From positions 16,039,949 through 16,103,948 of the forward strand of contig NC_087066.1 of assembly GCF_963678635.1 (NCBI RefSeq): a DNA stretch of 64,000 nucleotides, read 5' to 3'. A program made the position numbers and the translations under genes. The notes beneath the pieces were generated by a model. It had not been told where the DNA came from, ran no database searches, and saw nothing but the letters and a program-made list of their open reading frames with translations. The DNA comes from Symsagittifera roscoffensis. Taxonomy: Eukaryota; Xenacoelomorpha; Acoela; Convolutidae. Below are positions 1 through 23,112 of this stretch, piece by piece (positions within the stretch are counted from its first letter, which is position 1; each line of letters opens with the position of its first letter).

Positions 1-1382
1 TGCTCTGAAATATTAAATAATAACGGTGTTTAATTCAGATCTAGGACATTACAGCAACTGTTATGGCTAGTTTACACAGCCCCTTCACATATAACAGTCT
101 CTGGGGGACCAAGCCTCCGCTCCCGTGATTTTCTTGAGACAACACTCTTATCTCCTATATTTCGTGTCCCGGGAGGGTTCCGTGGTATTTCTCTTCCCCC
201 CACTGAAGCCTCCGTCTCCACAAATATCCGTCACTAAGGTCCTTATCGTGTGTTATTGCCACGATAAGAGGCTCCGTAATTTTCTCGTCTCGGATACAAC
301 CGTTCGTCACAAAATATGGCGTCGTTCTGATTTTTCTCTATTTTATTCAAAATGGCCGTCTTTTTTCTATTTCTCAGAAATGTTCTCCTTCAAATCGAAA
401 TTTTAAAAATAAAAATTCCAGAACATTCTGACCCTCCGTCGCAACACTTTTCTGTTGGTAAGGCCTTTAGTCACTTTTTTTTCCGTCGCGGGAAGGTTAT
501 ACTGTGTCATCCGGCGGAATGGCACATGTATCCAGCAACTATTGTTACTGTATTTAGGCGCTTTGGTCTGTATTGTAAAACTGTTTCAAACAGATCATGA
601 AGCGTTGCGCCGCGGTAGGAGTGAATTGTTGATTTTGCTAGAGCTGGTTTGATTTATTTGGTCGTTGAAGTCCCAATAACTAATTTCTGTGAGAACTCAG
701 AGATGCGTCTTGCCTGGAATCGCGGCATCAACCTGAAACACAGACAACTGGGGCGAGAAAGGAAGCTCTTTGGAGTGGTTTATGAATACTTTCACTTAGG
801 GTTTAAAATTGCTGAGGCAAAAAAAAATAGGAGTAGTACAACCTGACGTCGATTTGGAGGTCGATTCACCAGCTCACTCCTTCTTGCGTCTAGTTATGCC
901 AGGGAAACTTCATTCGCCTACGGCTGGGACGGCGAGATTTGGTAAGATAACCAGAAGAGGAAAGCCCAGCGCGCATATGATATGAAAACGCACAAGCGGT
1001 AAATTTGAACAAAGAAATCTATATAATACGTTTATCACAACAATTGGGCTAAACATGGCGATTAAAAGAAGAAAAATAAAAACCGACTGTTCGCTAAAAA
1101 ATAAATTGGTTGTGTGGAAATTAAATTGGTTGTTTGATAATCTTTTTTATATGTATCTTATAGGTATTTTACTGATAATTATTCTCATGTGTAGCGCAAG
1201 TGGTGCGAAGCTCAGCTTCGCCTCTGTGTGTAAACATCATTTATCTTTAATTTTGTACCTCAATTTTATGAAACCTGATATACTTTTGCATATCTGAAAA
1301 CTGTTTTATTTGGCAATTCAAGTTGTGTTTTTTCTTCTAAATTTTCCGTGGGCTTGATCGAACTTTTCCGTTCGTTTCAGGG
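1..1382 (+). other. Upstream region of the kinase gene; no gene seen
   Basis: No convincing coding exon is visible. The short open frames here show no conserved features. A TATA-like stretch (tatataata) lies near 1019-1027. A copy of the dispersed hairpin module (gcgaagctcagcttcgc) sits at about 1204-1220. The region ends in a pyrimidine-rich tract and a CAG acceptor (gttcgtttcag) two bases before the kinase ATG, so part of it is probably a 5'UTR intron or the outron of a trans-spliced gene. Confidence 0.5.
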
Positions 1383-11591
<10,209 letters not shown>

Positions 11592-12289
11592 CTATTGAAG
11601 TGTTAATATACTGTTGCCTGCTACTTTTTTTGCCAAAGTATTGAAGTGCTAATATACTTTTGCCAGCTACTTTTTTGGCCAAAGTCAAAATGCATTATCG
11701 TGTTGATATTCTTTTTGTGAGCTAGCTTGGTGATGAAATATTTGCATGGTTGAATTTAATGTCATTTTAGCGCTTTACTGTAAGAGAGATCAATAATGTT
11801 TTTTGATGAACAGCCATAAAGGTTTTGAAATTTAGTGCGATCGATTCAGACGCTAAAATTTTGCTCTAGCGCTAAATTATAATATGATTCACATGTTAGA
11901 ATATAAATAGCTTTGTGGTAGTTACTGAATTTGTACGAAGCAATATAAATGTTGCATTTTTGATAGTAAATTTGCCTGAATTTGTAAATTTAGCTTTAAT
12001 GCATCATAGGTTAATTCATATCATCTGCGAAGTTTTAATACCGTTAAATTAAGTTCTGTTTTACTAATTTGGTTTTTGTAATCAACAGGTTAGAGATTGA
12101 CCAAATCTTAATTAGATCGAGTCGAGCACGTTTGAGTCACTAAAATTAAGACGAATACTGCCGATCCATATTTAAGTGGTAATCCGATTATCGTAATAAG
12201 GATTTTATCTCGAAGTATTTTTTAACTTGAAAGTTGATTTTTATTTAAAGTTCTGTAGTTAGTAATTGTCGCTTTTGTCCCTGTTTTAG
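11592..12289 (+). other. Spacer between kinase 3' exon sets; no gene seen
   Basis: AT-rich, with no kinase N-lobe or catalytic-loop exon on either strand. It contains a short local duplication (ttgaagtgttaatatactgttgcc near 11597 and ttgaagtgctaatatactttt near 11641). It ends in the acceptor ccctgttttag before set B. Confidence 0.55.
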
Positions 12290-13800
12290 CACCCGAGGTC
12301 ATCAAGAGTAAAGGGACTGACACACATTCCTACGACAAGTCATGTGACTGCTGGTCTCTTGGAGTCATCATTTACATTCTGTGAGTATAAAGAAAGCTTA
12401 GTTGTGCCCTCCTTGTAGCATAAGGTCAAATGTTTACTTGCTTCATTCCAGCTTCAGAGTACTCGGCGTTTTGTGGCATGCGAAGAAACCAGCACGAAAC
12501 AATTAATTATCCTGAAGCTTTGCTATGATATTTTTATGTAGGCAAAAAGAAGGACATATCGCTAGTTTTTAGAGAGTATATTTTGTCAAAAATGGAATTT
12601 ATTTCTTCAAACAGAGACAGAGAATATTTCGAAAGAAGAAGGAAATTGTAAATGAAGCTGTTTTTATGAACACGCCGCATATTCCGTTAGAGTTGAGTGC
12701 CTTGTTCAGTGCTGCTTTTTTCTATGATCAATTATTCGCATTTGTTCTTAGACTGTGTGGGTATCCGCCATTCTATAGCAGACGTGGGATGGCCATGTCG
12801 CCTGGCATGCGGGACCACATCGTCAAAGGAGACTTCCAATTCCCGCCCAGAGAGTGGACCAGAGTGTCCAAAGAGGCAAAAGAGCTGGTCCAGAGACTGC
12901 TAGTAGTGGATCCTAAGAAGAGAGCCACGATTGATAATCTGATGAAGGATCCTTGGATCTTATCTAACAGGAAGTTACCTGAGGTCCCTCTGGGTTCGAC
13001 AGATGTGCTGGCTTCGGAGAAACCGAATTGGGAGGAGATGAGGGTATTTATAGAGACCATTGTATTTTTTCATCAGAGTTATTTTCTGCACTCTTCCATG
13101 CTCGATAGTTATACTGTCATATTTTTAAATTATAGTTGACTATTTTGAGATATTCGTTATAACAAGGAGAGAGTCATTAAAATAAGCTTAATTATTTTTA
13201 AAATATCTGTGTACAAAATTTGATCATCGTTGATTGCTTTTTAGAGTTAATTAACTGTTTTAGTCAATTGTTCATTCGAAGTCAAATCATTTAAGCTCTA
13301 CCAATTGACTCGTAACTCTGTAATTAGTTGTTTCTTACTGTTACAGCTTCACTGCATGGTAACTAAATTTTTTGGTTAACTGCACCTCATTTTAATTTAA
13401 ATTTTATGAAATGGGAAAGTATTCAGATAAATATGCTGGCAATATTGGATACAAGTTTTGATTTTAGCAAGGAATGTCACAACAATTGGAATCGATGCGA
13501 AATGACGCTAAGGTCACCCTCAAACCACTGGCCAGGAACGAATTGTTCAAAAAACGCGTCGAGAAGGGCGAGCAATTAGGACCAATCCAGGACACACAGT
13601 CGTCGGTAGAGGGACCCTCGACGCCTACGTCTCCAGAACCTGGATCGTCGGCATCGACAGTCGAGGAGTTCTCAGAACCATCTCAGGGAGCCCCATCATC
13701 GGCAACAGGAGGCGCGGGAGACAGGGAATCAGGGATGAGTCTTCCAGAGCTGGAACAAAGTAGGAGCTCGATGGATACTTCGACCTCACGTGCAGATTAA
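12290..13800 (+). CDS. MAPKAP kinase C-terminal half, exon set B (alternative 3' exons or truncated duplicate)
   Basis: Exons 12290-12380, 12752-13043 and 13468-13800 encode a second kinase C-lobe and tail, starting at APEV of the activation segment. Motifs: SYDKSCDCWSLGVIIYIL, LCGYPPFYSRRGMAMSPGM, DPWILSNRKLPEVPL, then a tail with QQLESMRNDAKVTLKPLAR and FKKR. The spacing and the MSPGM segment match MK2/MK3 closely. The tail then extends about 80 residues rich in Ser, Pro, Glu and Gly. No N-lobe, HRD or DFG exon lies between 11591 and 12290. The first exon begins in the same phase as exon 6 of set A, so splicing exon 5 (ending 3033) to 12290 stays in frame and predicts 444 aa. Exon 12752-13043 corresponds to two exons of set A. 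AATAAA follows eight bases after the stop (13808-13813). Confidence 0.82.
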
Positions 13801-13807
13801 TTTTCAA

Positions 13808-13813
13808 AATAAA
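13808..13813 (+). promoter_or_regulatory. Poly(A) signal AATAAA of the kinase locus
   Basis: Canonical hexamer just downstream of the set B stop codon. None was seen after the set A stop before set B begins. Confidence 0.45.
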
Positions 13814-15849
13814 GGAGCTGCTTAGAATTAGATCAAGAGAGCTGGCAGAAATTTTGGACAAGACGAAGATTGCAAATCATTTTAAAGTAGCTCCAAGCAT
13901 GAAATTATCAATGAAATGTTTCACAAATATATCGATTTCGCGCAGTTTTGCTATTTTATTACCAAGTTCTAGTATTCACATGTAGATTGACTTTGAAAAC
14001 AAACTTGAAAATAGTCGCCCAAAACTTCAGGTCATGTACTAAAAATGACAATATTACTTTGAAAGTCGTTATTACTGCAGTTTTTGGCGACAAATAATGG
14101 GAAGAAAACTAAGTTTTATCTATCTTACAATCTGTCAGTAGTGTCGTTAAACGAATTTTACCGATAACTTGTTGATCAACTTCGGCAAGTTTTGTCGACG
14201 CAATGCAGTTAATGACTATTTGATAATTTTTGAAGATATAATCAAATATTTCGAATTCATTATTTAAAAATTTTATTGAATCTTCAAAACGCCAGTGTCA
14301 GGGAATTAATTTGCGTGGAATTCAAATATTAGTGGAATCTGGGCTCTTTTCCAGTTTCCCACCCCCTCGTAAAATTATTTTAAAAGCTGTTCAAAAATTG
14401 TGTACACGGCATTATGCATATAAAAGTTGTAAAAATTTGTCCACGCTGACACGTTTTAAAGGAGTTTATTACATGAAAGTCATTTAAAATAGTTTCAGAA
14501 TAAATCAAAGGGGGGACTGGAAAAGAGCCAGAATCTGGTGTAAAGCTGCCAGCTCCGATTTGAACACGATTTTTTTTGTTAGATAAAAATAATTCCGGCT
14601 TACAAAGTTCCGGCTACTAATTTTTAAACTGAGTTTTTAAATTTTTAATTTTTAAAATCGACTACTTACCGGTGTCTAGTAATCAGTCATTTACATTTTT
14701 CGGCTGTGATGCTGAGTACGATGTCAGAAAATCTAATCGTTATACTAGAAAAACAACTCAGCTGGGGCGATAAAGCCTGCTACGGTGTGCCCAAATTTCA
14801 ATCTTAAATATCAACATAAAGTTTTACCTGTTCGTTTTTGATTGATATCAGATCATAATTATACATTCACCACTTTTTAAAAGGTCAAAAACCTGCTTTT
14901 CTGGTTAAAGGTAATGAACGTAGTGAAGACTCTTATATATGTCTTGCTGATTTTTTTTTGCAGGAAAAAGTCTAAAATATTGATGCACTTAGGTATAATG
15001 CCTTTTTTGAGTTCAACTGAAATTCATCTGCTGAAAGTGACGTAAATAGCACTCTCCAAATATGAAAGTGGAAATGGAACGAAAAAATGTGAACGACTTC
15101 TACTTTCGAAAGTGGAATTTAGTTTTTAGGTTTTCAGCGGAAAAAAACTTTACCTGTTCATCCAGTTTTTTCTACTTGTGTTCATGTTATCAAAAAAGTG
15201 CCAATCAAAAGTTGTTCGAGAGTTTCAAAGAGCTTAACGGGCATCTAATTTTTCTTCGAAGTTGAAAGTTGAGATTTTTTTAAGAAAGTCAGTGTTTTTT
15301 TGTTTACATGCGTTCATTACTCTTTTTCCAATCTTCGTTTGGCTGATTGTTTAGTAAAGGTGGGCTCGATTTACCAACAGCAAAATTTCATTTGCATGAG
15401 AGCAAATAAATTTTGTTCACAGCGTGTTCTGCTATAGCCAATACTTGAAAAACGTGTTTTTAGAAAAGGTATTTTATTGCATAATGATCAATTAATTGAG
15501 CATGTTTTCGCAAATGCAATTTGTTCCACATCAAAAAAGAACAAAATAATTTAGAAGGGCCTAAGCCAATCATCGTACGGAAAACTATCATGGAAACATT
15601 TAAGTTCTCTTGAACTATGTCTTTGCAATACAAGTAACTATTGGCTTTGTCAAAAAATATCAGTTTCTACACTGTCTGTAAACTTTGAATATATTAATAC
15701 ATATCAAATTTCAGGAAGTTTAGTGTGATTTTCCCAACCAACTAGCTAACTAATAAGCAAAAATTATCTGGCTAGTTTTCCTTCGAAAAGGAGCCCTGCA
15801 GGTTAAGATTGATATTGGTCGCCATATAGTCATGGTTTTCCAATCCAGC
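13814..15849. other. Non-coding region with one diverged repeat copy
   Basis: No supported gene. About 14880-15340 matches parts of the 780-bp repeat family (gaagactcttatatatgtctt near 14925; atcaaaaaagtgccaatcaaaag near 15188). Confidence 0.45.
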
Positions 15850-16170
15850 TCGGAAGGTTATTGCAATCGGGTACTAGATCGTTTTGCCGTTAATAAATTT
15901 GTTCACAGGATCTCCAATTTTAGAAGATCTCCAGTTTCATTCAAGTTGCAGTTAAAGCAGTTCTAGTTCTAAGTCTAGAGTTACCGTGTCAAGAGTTGGT
16001 GAGTTACTGGGCCTACAGCAGAAACAATTTTTTGTAGGCAATATGTAATATATTGCGTGCCACAATTTTTGTACGCTTATTTGCCAGATGTTTATTACAC
16101 TTGCGATAAGCAAGGGTATTACAATCGGGGAGCTGACTTTTCCCGTAAACAACTTTGTCCACAGGACTCA
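15850..16170 (+). repeat. Two SINE leader modules in tandem
   Basis: ggttattgcaatcgggtac at about 15856 and acacttgcgataagcaaggg at 16097. Each is followed by a degenerate 'cccgttaacaactttgttcacag' block. Confidence 0.5.
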
Positions 16171-16221
16171 TTGGACTCTTGATGTACCTTGCTTCGTAAT
16201 GAGTTTAAATTTCGTTGTCTC

Positions 16222-16450
16222 TTGCAGATTTAGCCTGGTGGTATCGAATACGCCTGGGACGGTAAAGGTCCTGTGTTTCAATCTAACCAGGACCAGTTTT
16301 TTAAACGTTAAATATTCCGGTTCAAAAAAATTTGGTCCTATTTTTGTCTGCTTATATTTTGTCGGCTTAGTTGCCACATCTAACAATCGTTTATTTTGGT
16401 TGTAAAAAGTTCTGACTACAGTTGCTCTTAGCATTTAAAACATTGGTCGA
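16222..16450 (+). repeat. tRNA-derived SINE segment
   Basis: Box A-like tagcctggtgg (about 16227) and box B-like tgtttcaatc (about 16273) with a closing accaggacc, followed by ttttgtcggcttagttgccacatc. A cloverleaf is only partly formable, so this is a repeat and not a working tRNA gene. Confidence 0.5.
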
Positions 16451-16559
16451 AATTTGCTTATAAGATTGATTGTAACTTTACCAGCTCGATTTGTTAAAAC
16501 TTTTTCTTCATTTTTTAAATGTTTTTTTTTGTCGTTTTTATCGGCTCAACAATTTCGGG

Positions 16560-16832
16560 CTTAATTAATACCAACTAAATGGCCTGTTTTTGCGTCGTTA
16601 CGACCGAAAAAAGGTTTTTTTTTGCGCGTGTGTGTGCTCTGAGGAGAAAAGGGACTTAGGGTTTTAATAAGTTTAGAATGTTTTTGATTTTTTCGGCATG
16701 AAGCTCCGGAATTTTCGGCTTTGTTACCACTTCGTAATTGTAAATTTAAAACCAATCAACCATCTGGCGTAGAGGTTAAAAAACAGCTTTATATGGCGAA
16801 GGCTTGCGGTTTGAATCCGCCCGGGCCCTTTT
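16560..16832 (+). repeat. SINE segment ending in a second tRNA-like head
   Basis: 16560-16700 repeats the block 'gcgtcgttacgaccgaaaaa...gcgcgtgtgtgtgct...gggactta'. The tRNA-like stretch 16745-16832 has box A tggcgtagagg and a clean T-arm gcggtttgaatccgc. It lacks a matching acceptor stem. Confidence 0.5.
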
Positions 16833-17205
16833 TTGCAAACTAAAGTTTTTCTGCTTTTTCGGACTATCTTCCGACTGTTTGTTCTTGTCGGCTTGGTTCC
16901 CGTAGCTCGATGTTTCAGCTTTATTTCAATTTGATGTAATCCCCATGCTTGAAGATAAAGCCCGGGAGTTGGATTGCAGCTGAGATCTTTTTTGCAAGTA
17001 GAAAGTTTTGTCTAATTTAGATTGTCTGTCTGATTTTTTGTCTGCTTAGTTCCGCAGGAAAGACTTTTTTTGAAAAGTTACCTTCTTTATAGCTTGGTGA
17101 TTTTTTTTTGGTTTTTTAAGGAATTAATTTTTTCACACTCAATTTTAATTTTAAGTGGGTTGACTTTTGACTACTGTTTCATTCATTTCTTTAGTTTAAT
17201 AGAAG

Positions 17206-20200
17206 GAAACTCCACTATCGAACAACAGAAATGTAAAGTTCACGAAAAACGTGATCGACTTCTTATTTTGAAAATGGGAATTAATTATCAGATTCCAGCA
17301 AAATAAAAGTTGTAACTTTCGATACGGTTTTTCAAGTTGGGCTAATTTTATCAAAAAAGTCAATTTTGAATTGTTCTACAATTTTAAAGAGCTATAAGGG
17401 CATCTATTGTTTTTTTTTGAAATCCAAAAGTCAGTTGGCTATGTTTTTGTTTGTATACGCGCTTAAACTTTAAGTTTGCAAAAAACTTCAAAGTGTGTTT
17501 TGTTAGATTTTTTTCCTTATTTTTTTTAGTTTAGTTTGAATGCACGATTTCTGAATTTTTTTCTGTAAGTGTGTTCAGTTATTTCAAAGCAACTTAGCGT
17601 CTTAATTACTTATTAGCATTGTCATTTCAAATCTATTCAAGGTGATGGAACAGCGTAATTTTTTAATGTCTAAAACTTTTCTAATAAAGTTTCCGGAAAT
17701 TTGGTTGTTTAGTTTGAACCTGACTTTTTTTATTTACGAGGGTATATGGCGGGTGCTGCAGAAGGTTCAAAAGTGTGGTTGTTTCTGGCTGACATATTTT
17801 GAAGAAAATATTGTGTTTTTTCATTAACGGGCGCCTTTTTAGTCAATGAATGTTATTCAGACTCTTATATATGCCGCGATGTTTTTTCTTGTTATTATTG
17901 GGAAAATATTAAAATTTGTTCAAGCTCAAATGTAGTTTTTCGCGCTATGATTTTTTAAGTTCAGTTTTTTAAGGAAATCAAATTCCACTATCGAACAGCG
18001 AATGTGTAGAGGTCACGAATAAGGCCCTGACAATATTGCACTACTCCATTTCCACCTTGACGAAATGGGTCTTTCCTACTTCACAAATCTTATAAATATG
18101 TCATTAAAATCGTCAATCATACCGCAGAACTGGAAAATAAGAAAATATTTCCACTCCTTAAACCGGGAAAAACAATAGAGGCGCAAAAAGTTACATCGGA
18201 TTTTTGTCTCCAAATGCAAAGCTGATTGAAAGAATTTTTTTACTAGAAGAGTTAAATAACATCAAAATTGCCGATCATAAACATGACTTTAGGATTAATA
18301 GATCCACGAACACTGCACTTAACTGTTTTGTTACCGATATCAAAAACGGTCTTAACCAACCAAGACCGACACACAGAACGCTATTGGTTGCTCTTGATCT
18401 TACTGCAGCTTTCGATCCAGTGGATCACGGTATCTTGCTGCAAGACATCAACATACTTACGTATCCAACAATACTAAAAAATGGATCACGTATTTACAAG
18501 GACGCGCTAATTTTGTAGTAGTTAGATAAAAAATCAAAACTTCGACGAATGAAACAAGGGGTTCCTCGAGGAGGAGTATTGTCACCTGTCTTATTTAAAA
18601 TCTGCATGTCCTCTATGCCTCTCCCATCAGCAAATATTATCAAAAATACCAATCAACTAAACTGATGACATCACTTTTACTACTACATGTCCTGATATCT
18701 CAAAATTAAAAATAACCGTCTAACCATATTTAATGGATCTCTACCACTGAATGGAGAAACCAAATCTTAAACTTTCATCGGACAAATCCACAGCAACTGT
18801 CCTCACGACTTGGACCAAAGAGGTCAAACAAAAAAAGTAATGTCGTCATGAAGGAGAATGTATTACCCACAAGCAATAAACCCAAAGTCCTGGGCGTAAC
18901 TTTTGCTAGTCTCTTATTTTTTACGCACCACATCAGGAACATCATGAACAAATTGAAACCGATAAATTACTTACTGAAAAAAACTTTCTGGTACTAACCG
19001 GGGATGCACTAAAGAAACATTTCGTATTACTTATGAAGCCATTGGGCGTAGTGTTCCCAATTATGCTGCTCCAGTCTGGTCGCACTCGCTTAGCAACACC
19101 AGATGGAATGACCTCCAGATTCGGTAAAGTAATGCTCTAAGAATCGCAACTGGCTGCTTTAAAATGAGCCCCATTGAGCATATTCATTGCAAAACCGAAC
19201 TCTTGCCAGTCAAAACACACAATTAATTGCTGTGCAAACAATTTTTAATCGGAGCTCACCAACCACACAAAGCTGAATACCACTCCACACACTCAAACTA
19301 TAAATCCAGAAAATTGAAACTGAGTCTTGCTGAAAATACCATTACGAAATAAAGACACCTCGACGAAGATAAATCTATCTCACCATCAGACTACAAGCTT
19401 GCTTTGGAAAACATTCACCGGACGGAATTTAATAAGTATATAATCAGTAACCCTGCGAAACTAACGGGCTCAATGAATCTCCATGTTGCACAGGAAGAAA
19501 GTCGCATTCCTCGTCGTACTAGATGCCTTTTTGCTCAACTGCGCTGCGGATATAGCACCCATCTCAACAGCTAGTAATCGAAACTCGATAAAGACACCAA
19601 TAACATCTGCCTGAACAGTTTTTATAGTCGGCATGACTTACCTCACCTTTTTAACTGTCCGGTCAAACCAACAACACTAACAATAGTCGACCTGTGGTAC
19701 AAACCTGTCAAACTCGTCAACTGGCTTCAATTATAACATCTGAACAGGAGGGGTTTCGTAGGTTCTCCGCACTATTTGTGAGCATCTGGGTAGGAGGGAT
19801 TTTGTAGGTTCTCTGCACTAATAATAAACTGACCGCCAGAACCGGGAACGGGAATTTCGCTCGGTTCGCCGTGACAAAACTGCTTCCCTAGAACGGGACT
19901 AGAATGAGGCTTTCCCGCTCTTAGCGAACTCTGGGATCGCCACACTCACTGTTTGACTGACGAGACGACGCAACAAATCAATGTCCACAATTACGATTGT
20001 GGAGCACTGAAAATAATTGACAAAAGCGAGTTGGGGCTGCAGACTAATCGATGCTTGTGAGCAGCTACTAACAACATCAACATGTCACGATTAACGTGTA
20101 TTACCAGTATCCAACGAAATAACAGTTTCACTTTTTGATCCGGTTTTTTAAAAATTGGTTTGTTTTTATCAAAAGTGTCGATTAAAAGTTTTTCGACAAA

Positions 20201-21190
20201 TTCAACGAGCCTTAAGGCCATGTTTGATTTCTTAGAAATTCGATCAAAAGTTTTTCCGTTTTTTTCTCGGTTTCCTTGCATTCCTTACTCTTTTCCAAAG
20301 GTCTGTTGGCTATGTTTTTGTTTGTATACGCGCTCAAACTTTAAGTTTGCAAAAGTCAAAAGACTTCGAAGTGATTTTTCTTTCGTTTTTTTCCTTACTT
20401 TTTAGTTTCGTTCGAATGCACGGTTTCTGAATTTTTGTTCTGAAAATGTGTGCAGGCATTTCAAAGCAACTCAGCGTCAGAATTTTTTATGAGCATTGTC
20501 CATTCAAATCGTTCCAAGGTGACGAATTAGCGTAATATTTTTTTGTTCAACATTTTTCTAAATAAGTTTCCGGAAAGTTTGTTTTGCAATTTTGACTTGA
20601 CTGTTTTATTTACGAGGGTATATGGTGGGTGCTGCACAAGATTCAAAAGTGTGGTGGTTTCTGGCTGACATGTTTTGATAAAAATATTGTGTTTTTTCGT
20701 TAATGTATTAATGGGAGCCTTTTAAAGAGTCAATGAATGTAGTTTAGACTCTTGTATAGGTCCCGATGACTTTTTTTTTTTCGTTTTTTTTCAGGAAAAG
20801 TCGTGAAGTTTGTTCAGGCTCAAATTTAATTTTCGTGGTATGATTTCTTTAATGTTCAGTTTTTTTCCTTTGATAAAAGGAAGGCAAACTTCACTATCGA
20901 ACAAAAAAATTGTAAAGGTCAAGAAAAACGTTATCATTCTAGTTTCGAAGTAGAATTTAATTTTCAGATTTCTCAGCCAAATATAAAACTTACCTATCGA
21001 TCCAATTTTTTCAAATTCAGTTGATTAAAAAAAGTGTCAATCATATATGGTTCTTGAAAATCAAAGGGCTTTAAGGTCATCTATTGTTTTCTTTGAAATC
21101 CGAAAGTTTTTTTCATAAAAACAAGTCAGTATTTTTTCGGTTTTCTTGCGTTCATTGGCTCTTTTCCAACTATGTTAGGTATATTTTCAA
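17206..21190 (+). repeat. ~780 bp tandem repeat, about 2.4 units, split by a LINE
   Basis: Unit 1 is 17206-17983, unit 2 starts at 17984, unit 3 at 20885, each beginning with 'actatcgaaca'. Shared landmarks: gtatacgcgct(t/c)aaact (17452, 20322), tttacgagggtatatgg (17730, 20609), gtcaatgaatgt and actctt (17842, 20726). Unit 2 is interrupted between about 18026 and 20125. Confidence 0.7.
18026..20125 (+). pseudogene. Dead non-LTR retrotransposon (LINE) reverse transcriptase
   Basis: Conceptual translation in shifting plus-strand frames shows the usual order of a Jockey-like LINE reverse transcriptase: LLKPGK, SPNAKLIERI, LLVALDLTAAFDPVDHG (catalytic Asp block), MKQGVPRGGVLSPVLF, a degraded YxDD as TDDITFTTTC, then KPKVLGVTF and the C-terminal EHIHCKTELLPVK. 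Several in-frame stops and frameshifts are present, the N-terminal endonuclease is not visible, and the longest intact frame is about 104 codons (18204-18518). The element is 5'-truncated and inactive. The GC-richer sequence at 19750-20000 is probably its 3' region. It sits inside unit 2 of the 780-bp repeat. Confidence 0.8.
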
Positions 21191-21763
21191 ATAAAAGTTG
21201 TTTTGTTGTGGCTCAGCTTTCATACCGTTTCGTTTTATCTTCAAAGTTTGAAAAGATGGATGTAACTGATTAATTCCACAGGTTTTCAGATTTTTATAGA
21301 TTTTCTGCAAATCTTTTAATGGTAATTGTTTAAAATATTTTCTTGGTTTATACCAAGCAAAAGAATATGCTTTTTGAGACCTGCGATTGTTCTTGATGTA
21401 TATGCAGTTTGTTTGGTTCCGAGATTTTCTGCTAAGTTTCTATTTTTGAAATTTTCGGATCATTGTTTTTGGACCGAACCCTCGCATTTTTCTTATCCTT
21501 TCCATCTAGTAGTTTTCAGGAAGAAATGATTGGAGTTAATATGTCGCAGTGATTTTGTGTTTTAGGTTGTTGATTGTTATAGGAATTGTTATAAATTGTC
21601 AGCCGTCAATTTCTTCAACATAATTCGTTTAATTATATCTTTTCCCCTGCGAGCCAGATTATCTTGCTAGTTTTGCGTTTAATTTTGTATGGTAAGTGGC
21701 GCGGAGCTCTGATGCACTTGTGTTTAATATTCAAATATCTTCCTTTGCACGTTTGACTAGAAT

Positions 21764-22210
21764 CAGGGGCGGATCTAGGATTTTCTCGAGGGGGGGGGGG
21801 GCGCAGATTTTCAAAAAATTTAAAATTTTCCAAAGTTTTGACGACCTTTTTTTTAGGTCGACCAAATTGATTTTTCGAGCTCTCCCAAAGCACTGTTTTG
21901 CCCCTATTTTGGCAAAGTTTTCTGCGCCGCAGGCAAATTTTTGAAAAAACAGTCGAAAAAGCCGTTTTTGAGCACTTAGTGAAAAATTTTGACAAAAAAA
22001 TCGCGTTTTTTTTGGCGCGCGCTCCCCCTCAAAGGCGCCTTAGAAAAATCAAAGGCGCGCGCTCCCCCTAAAAGGCGCCTTTAGAAAAATTTTAGGGTCG
22101 GTCGGCCAAAAATGGATTTCTGAAAAAGTATCAAAGGGGGGACCCTTTGGGTCGGCAGGGGGTCGAATCCCTGAAAGGGGAGCGTCCGCCCCCCCCGAAA
22201 TCCGCCCCTG
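21764..22210. mobile_element. hAT-type MITE with 8-bp TSD
   Basis: Terminal inverted repeats begin caggggcggatctagg at the left and end atccgcccctg at the right. Flanking bases actagaat (21756-21763) and cctagaat (22211-22218) form an 8-bp target duplication with one mismatch, as for hAT elements. The element is 447 bp with no transposase. It contains C-rich runs and internal ggcgcgcgctccccct repeats. Confidence 0.75.
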
Positions 22211-22322
22211 CCTAGAATGATCTTTTATCGAGACTCACGAAAATTTTGGTAGACCTATTTCTTTGTTCAACATTTTTTTCTTTTTTTTCGTTATGTTTTT
22301 TTATGTTTGTTGTATCGGGAAT

Positions 22323-22352
22323 GGTGCGAATCTCCGCTTCGCCTGTGTAGAA
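22323..22352 (+). repeat. Hairpin module copy
   Basis: gtgcgaatctccgcttcgcc followed by tgtgtag; a diverged copy of the dispersed SINE terminal hairpin. Confidence 0.4.
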
Positions 22353-22937
22353 AATTTCTTCCAGCATGGAGAAAGATCGATCTAAGTTTTGACTGTTGAG
22401 ACTAATTGGCTATTAGCGTAGCGGATGATAATGTTTTAAAATTCCACTTGCTACCAATCAGTGAGCGCTCCCTGTTAAGAGAGCCCGAGTCTGAATGAGC
22501 GTTTACGAAAGATCTGTTTCGAGTGACGTTTTCACAACAAGTCTCAAAACTTGCATACGCTCTTAGATTTTGTCTATATATGTGTGATCAAGCTACTGTA
22601 CGTAATACGTAAAATTCATACGTAAAAAGGAGGGTATAGATAAAAGGAACGCATGTCTAATGAGAATCTACATATGGTTTGTTTATCAACAATAATTAAC
22701 AACAACAATTAGCAAAGAGGAAATTTTATACTTTATACTAAATTTCCGAAAAAAAAACGATTGCTCAAAAAATCAGGATTTAGAATTTCATATTTTGAGC
22801 CGGATAGGCAACTCAGAATCATGGTCAATTAGCTGTTAAGTAATGGCTTTGAGATAAATAGGAAGAAGAAATTTGCAAGTAGAAACATAGTATCTGTTCT
22901 GTTTTTTATGTGGCTAGTGTTTGAATTGCTAAGCGTC

Positions 22938-23112
22938 TGTGGCTGAGTGTTTAATGCGTGAGACTCATAATCTCTAGGTCTCAGGATCGAATTCGACGCG
23001 TAGACGAAATTTCACCAATTCGACGCGTATTTCTTCTTTCTCTTATCTCAATTTGTAGAGCTTCTTTTTTGTTTTCTCGATGGTGTTTTCGAAGTGCAGC
23101 TTCGCCTCTGCT
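22938..23112 (+). repeat. tRNA-Met-like SINE, near-complete copy
   Basis: The head reads gcgtctgtggctgagtg...gagactcataatctc...aggatcgaattcgacgcg. The anticodon-like loop ctcataa contains CAT, box A and box B are recognisable, and cgtctg can pair with tagacg at the other end. After about 60 bp the copy ends in cgaagtgcagcttcgcctct. Head and hairpin tail within 175 bp define the SINE boundaries better than elsewhere. Confidence 0.6.

Noticed and set aside
12773-13060. 95-codon minus-strand open frame
   Set aside because: Exact shadow of the kinase C-lobe exon 12752-13043.
21786-22200. CRISPR-like or structured GC-rich RNA locus suggested by the C/G runs
   Set aside because: Terminal inverted repeats and an 8-bp target duplication explain it as a MITE.
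22938-23010. Functional tRNA-Met gene
   Set aside because: Cloverleaf stems are imperfect, it continues into a SINE body with the shared tail, and a diverged copy exists at 3826.
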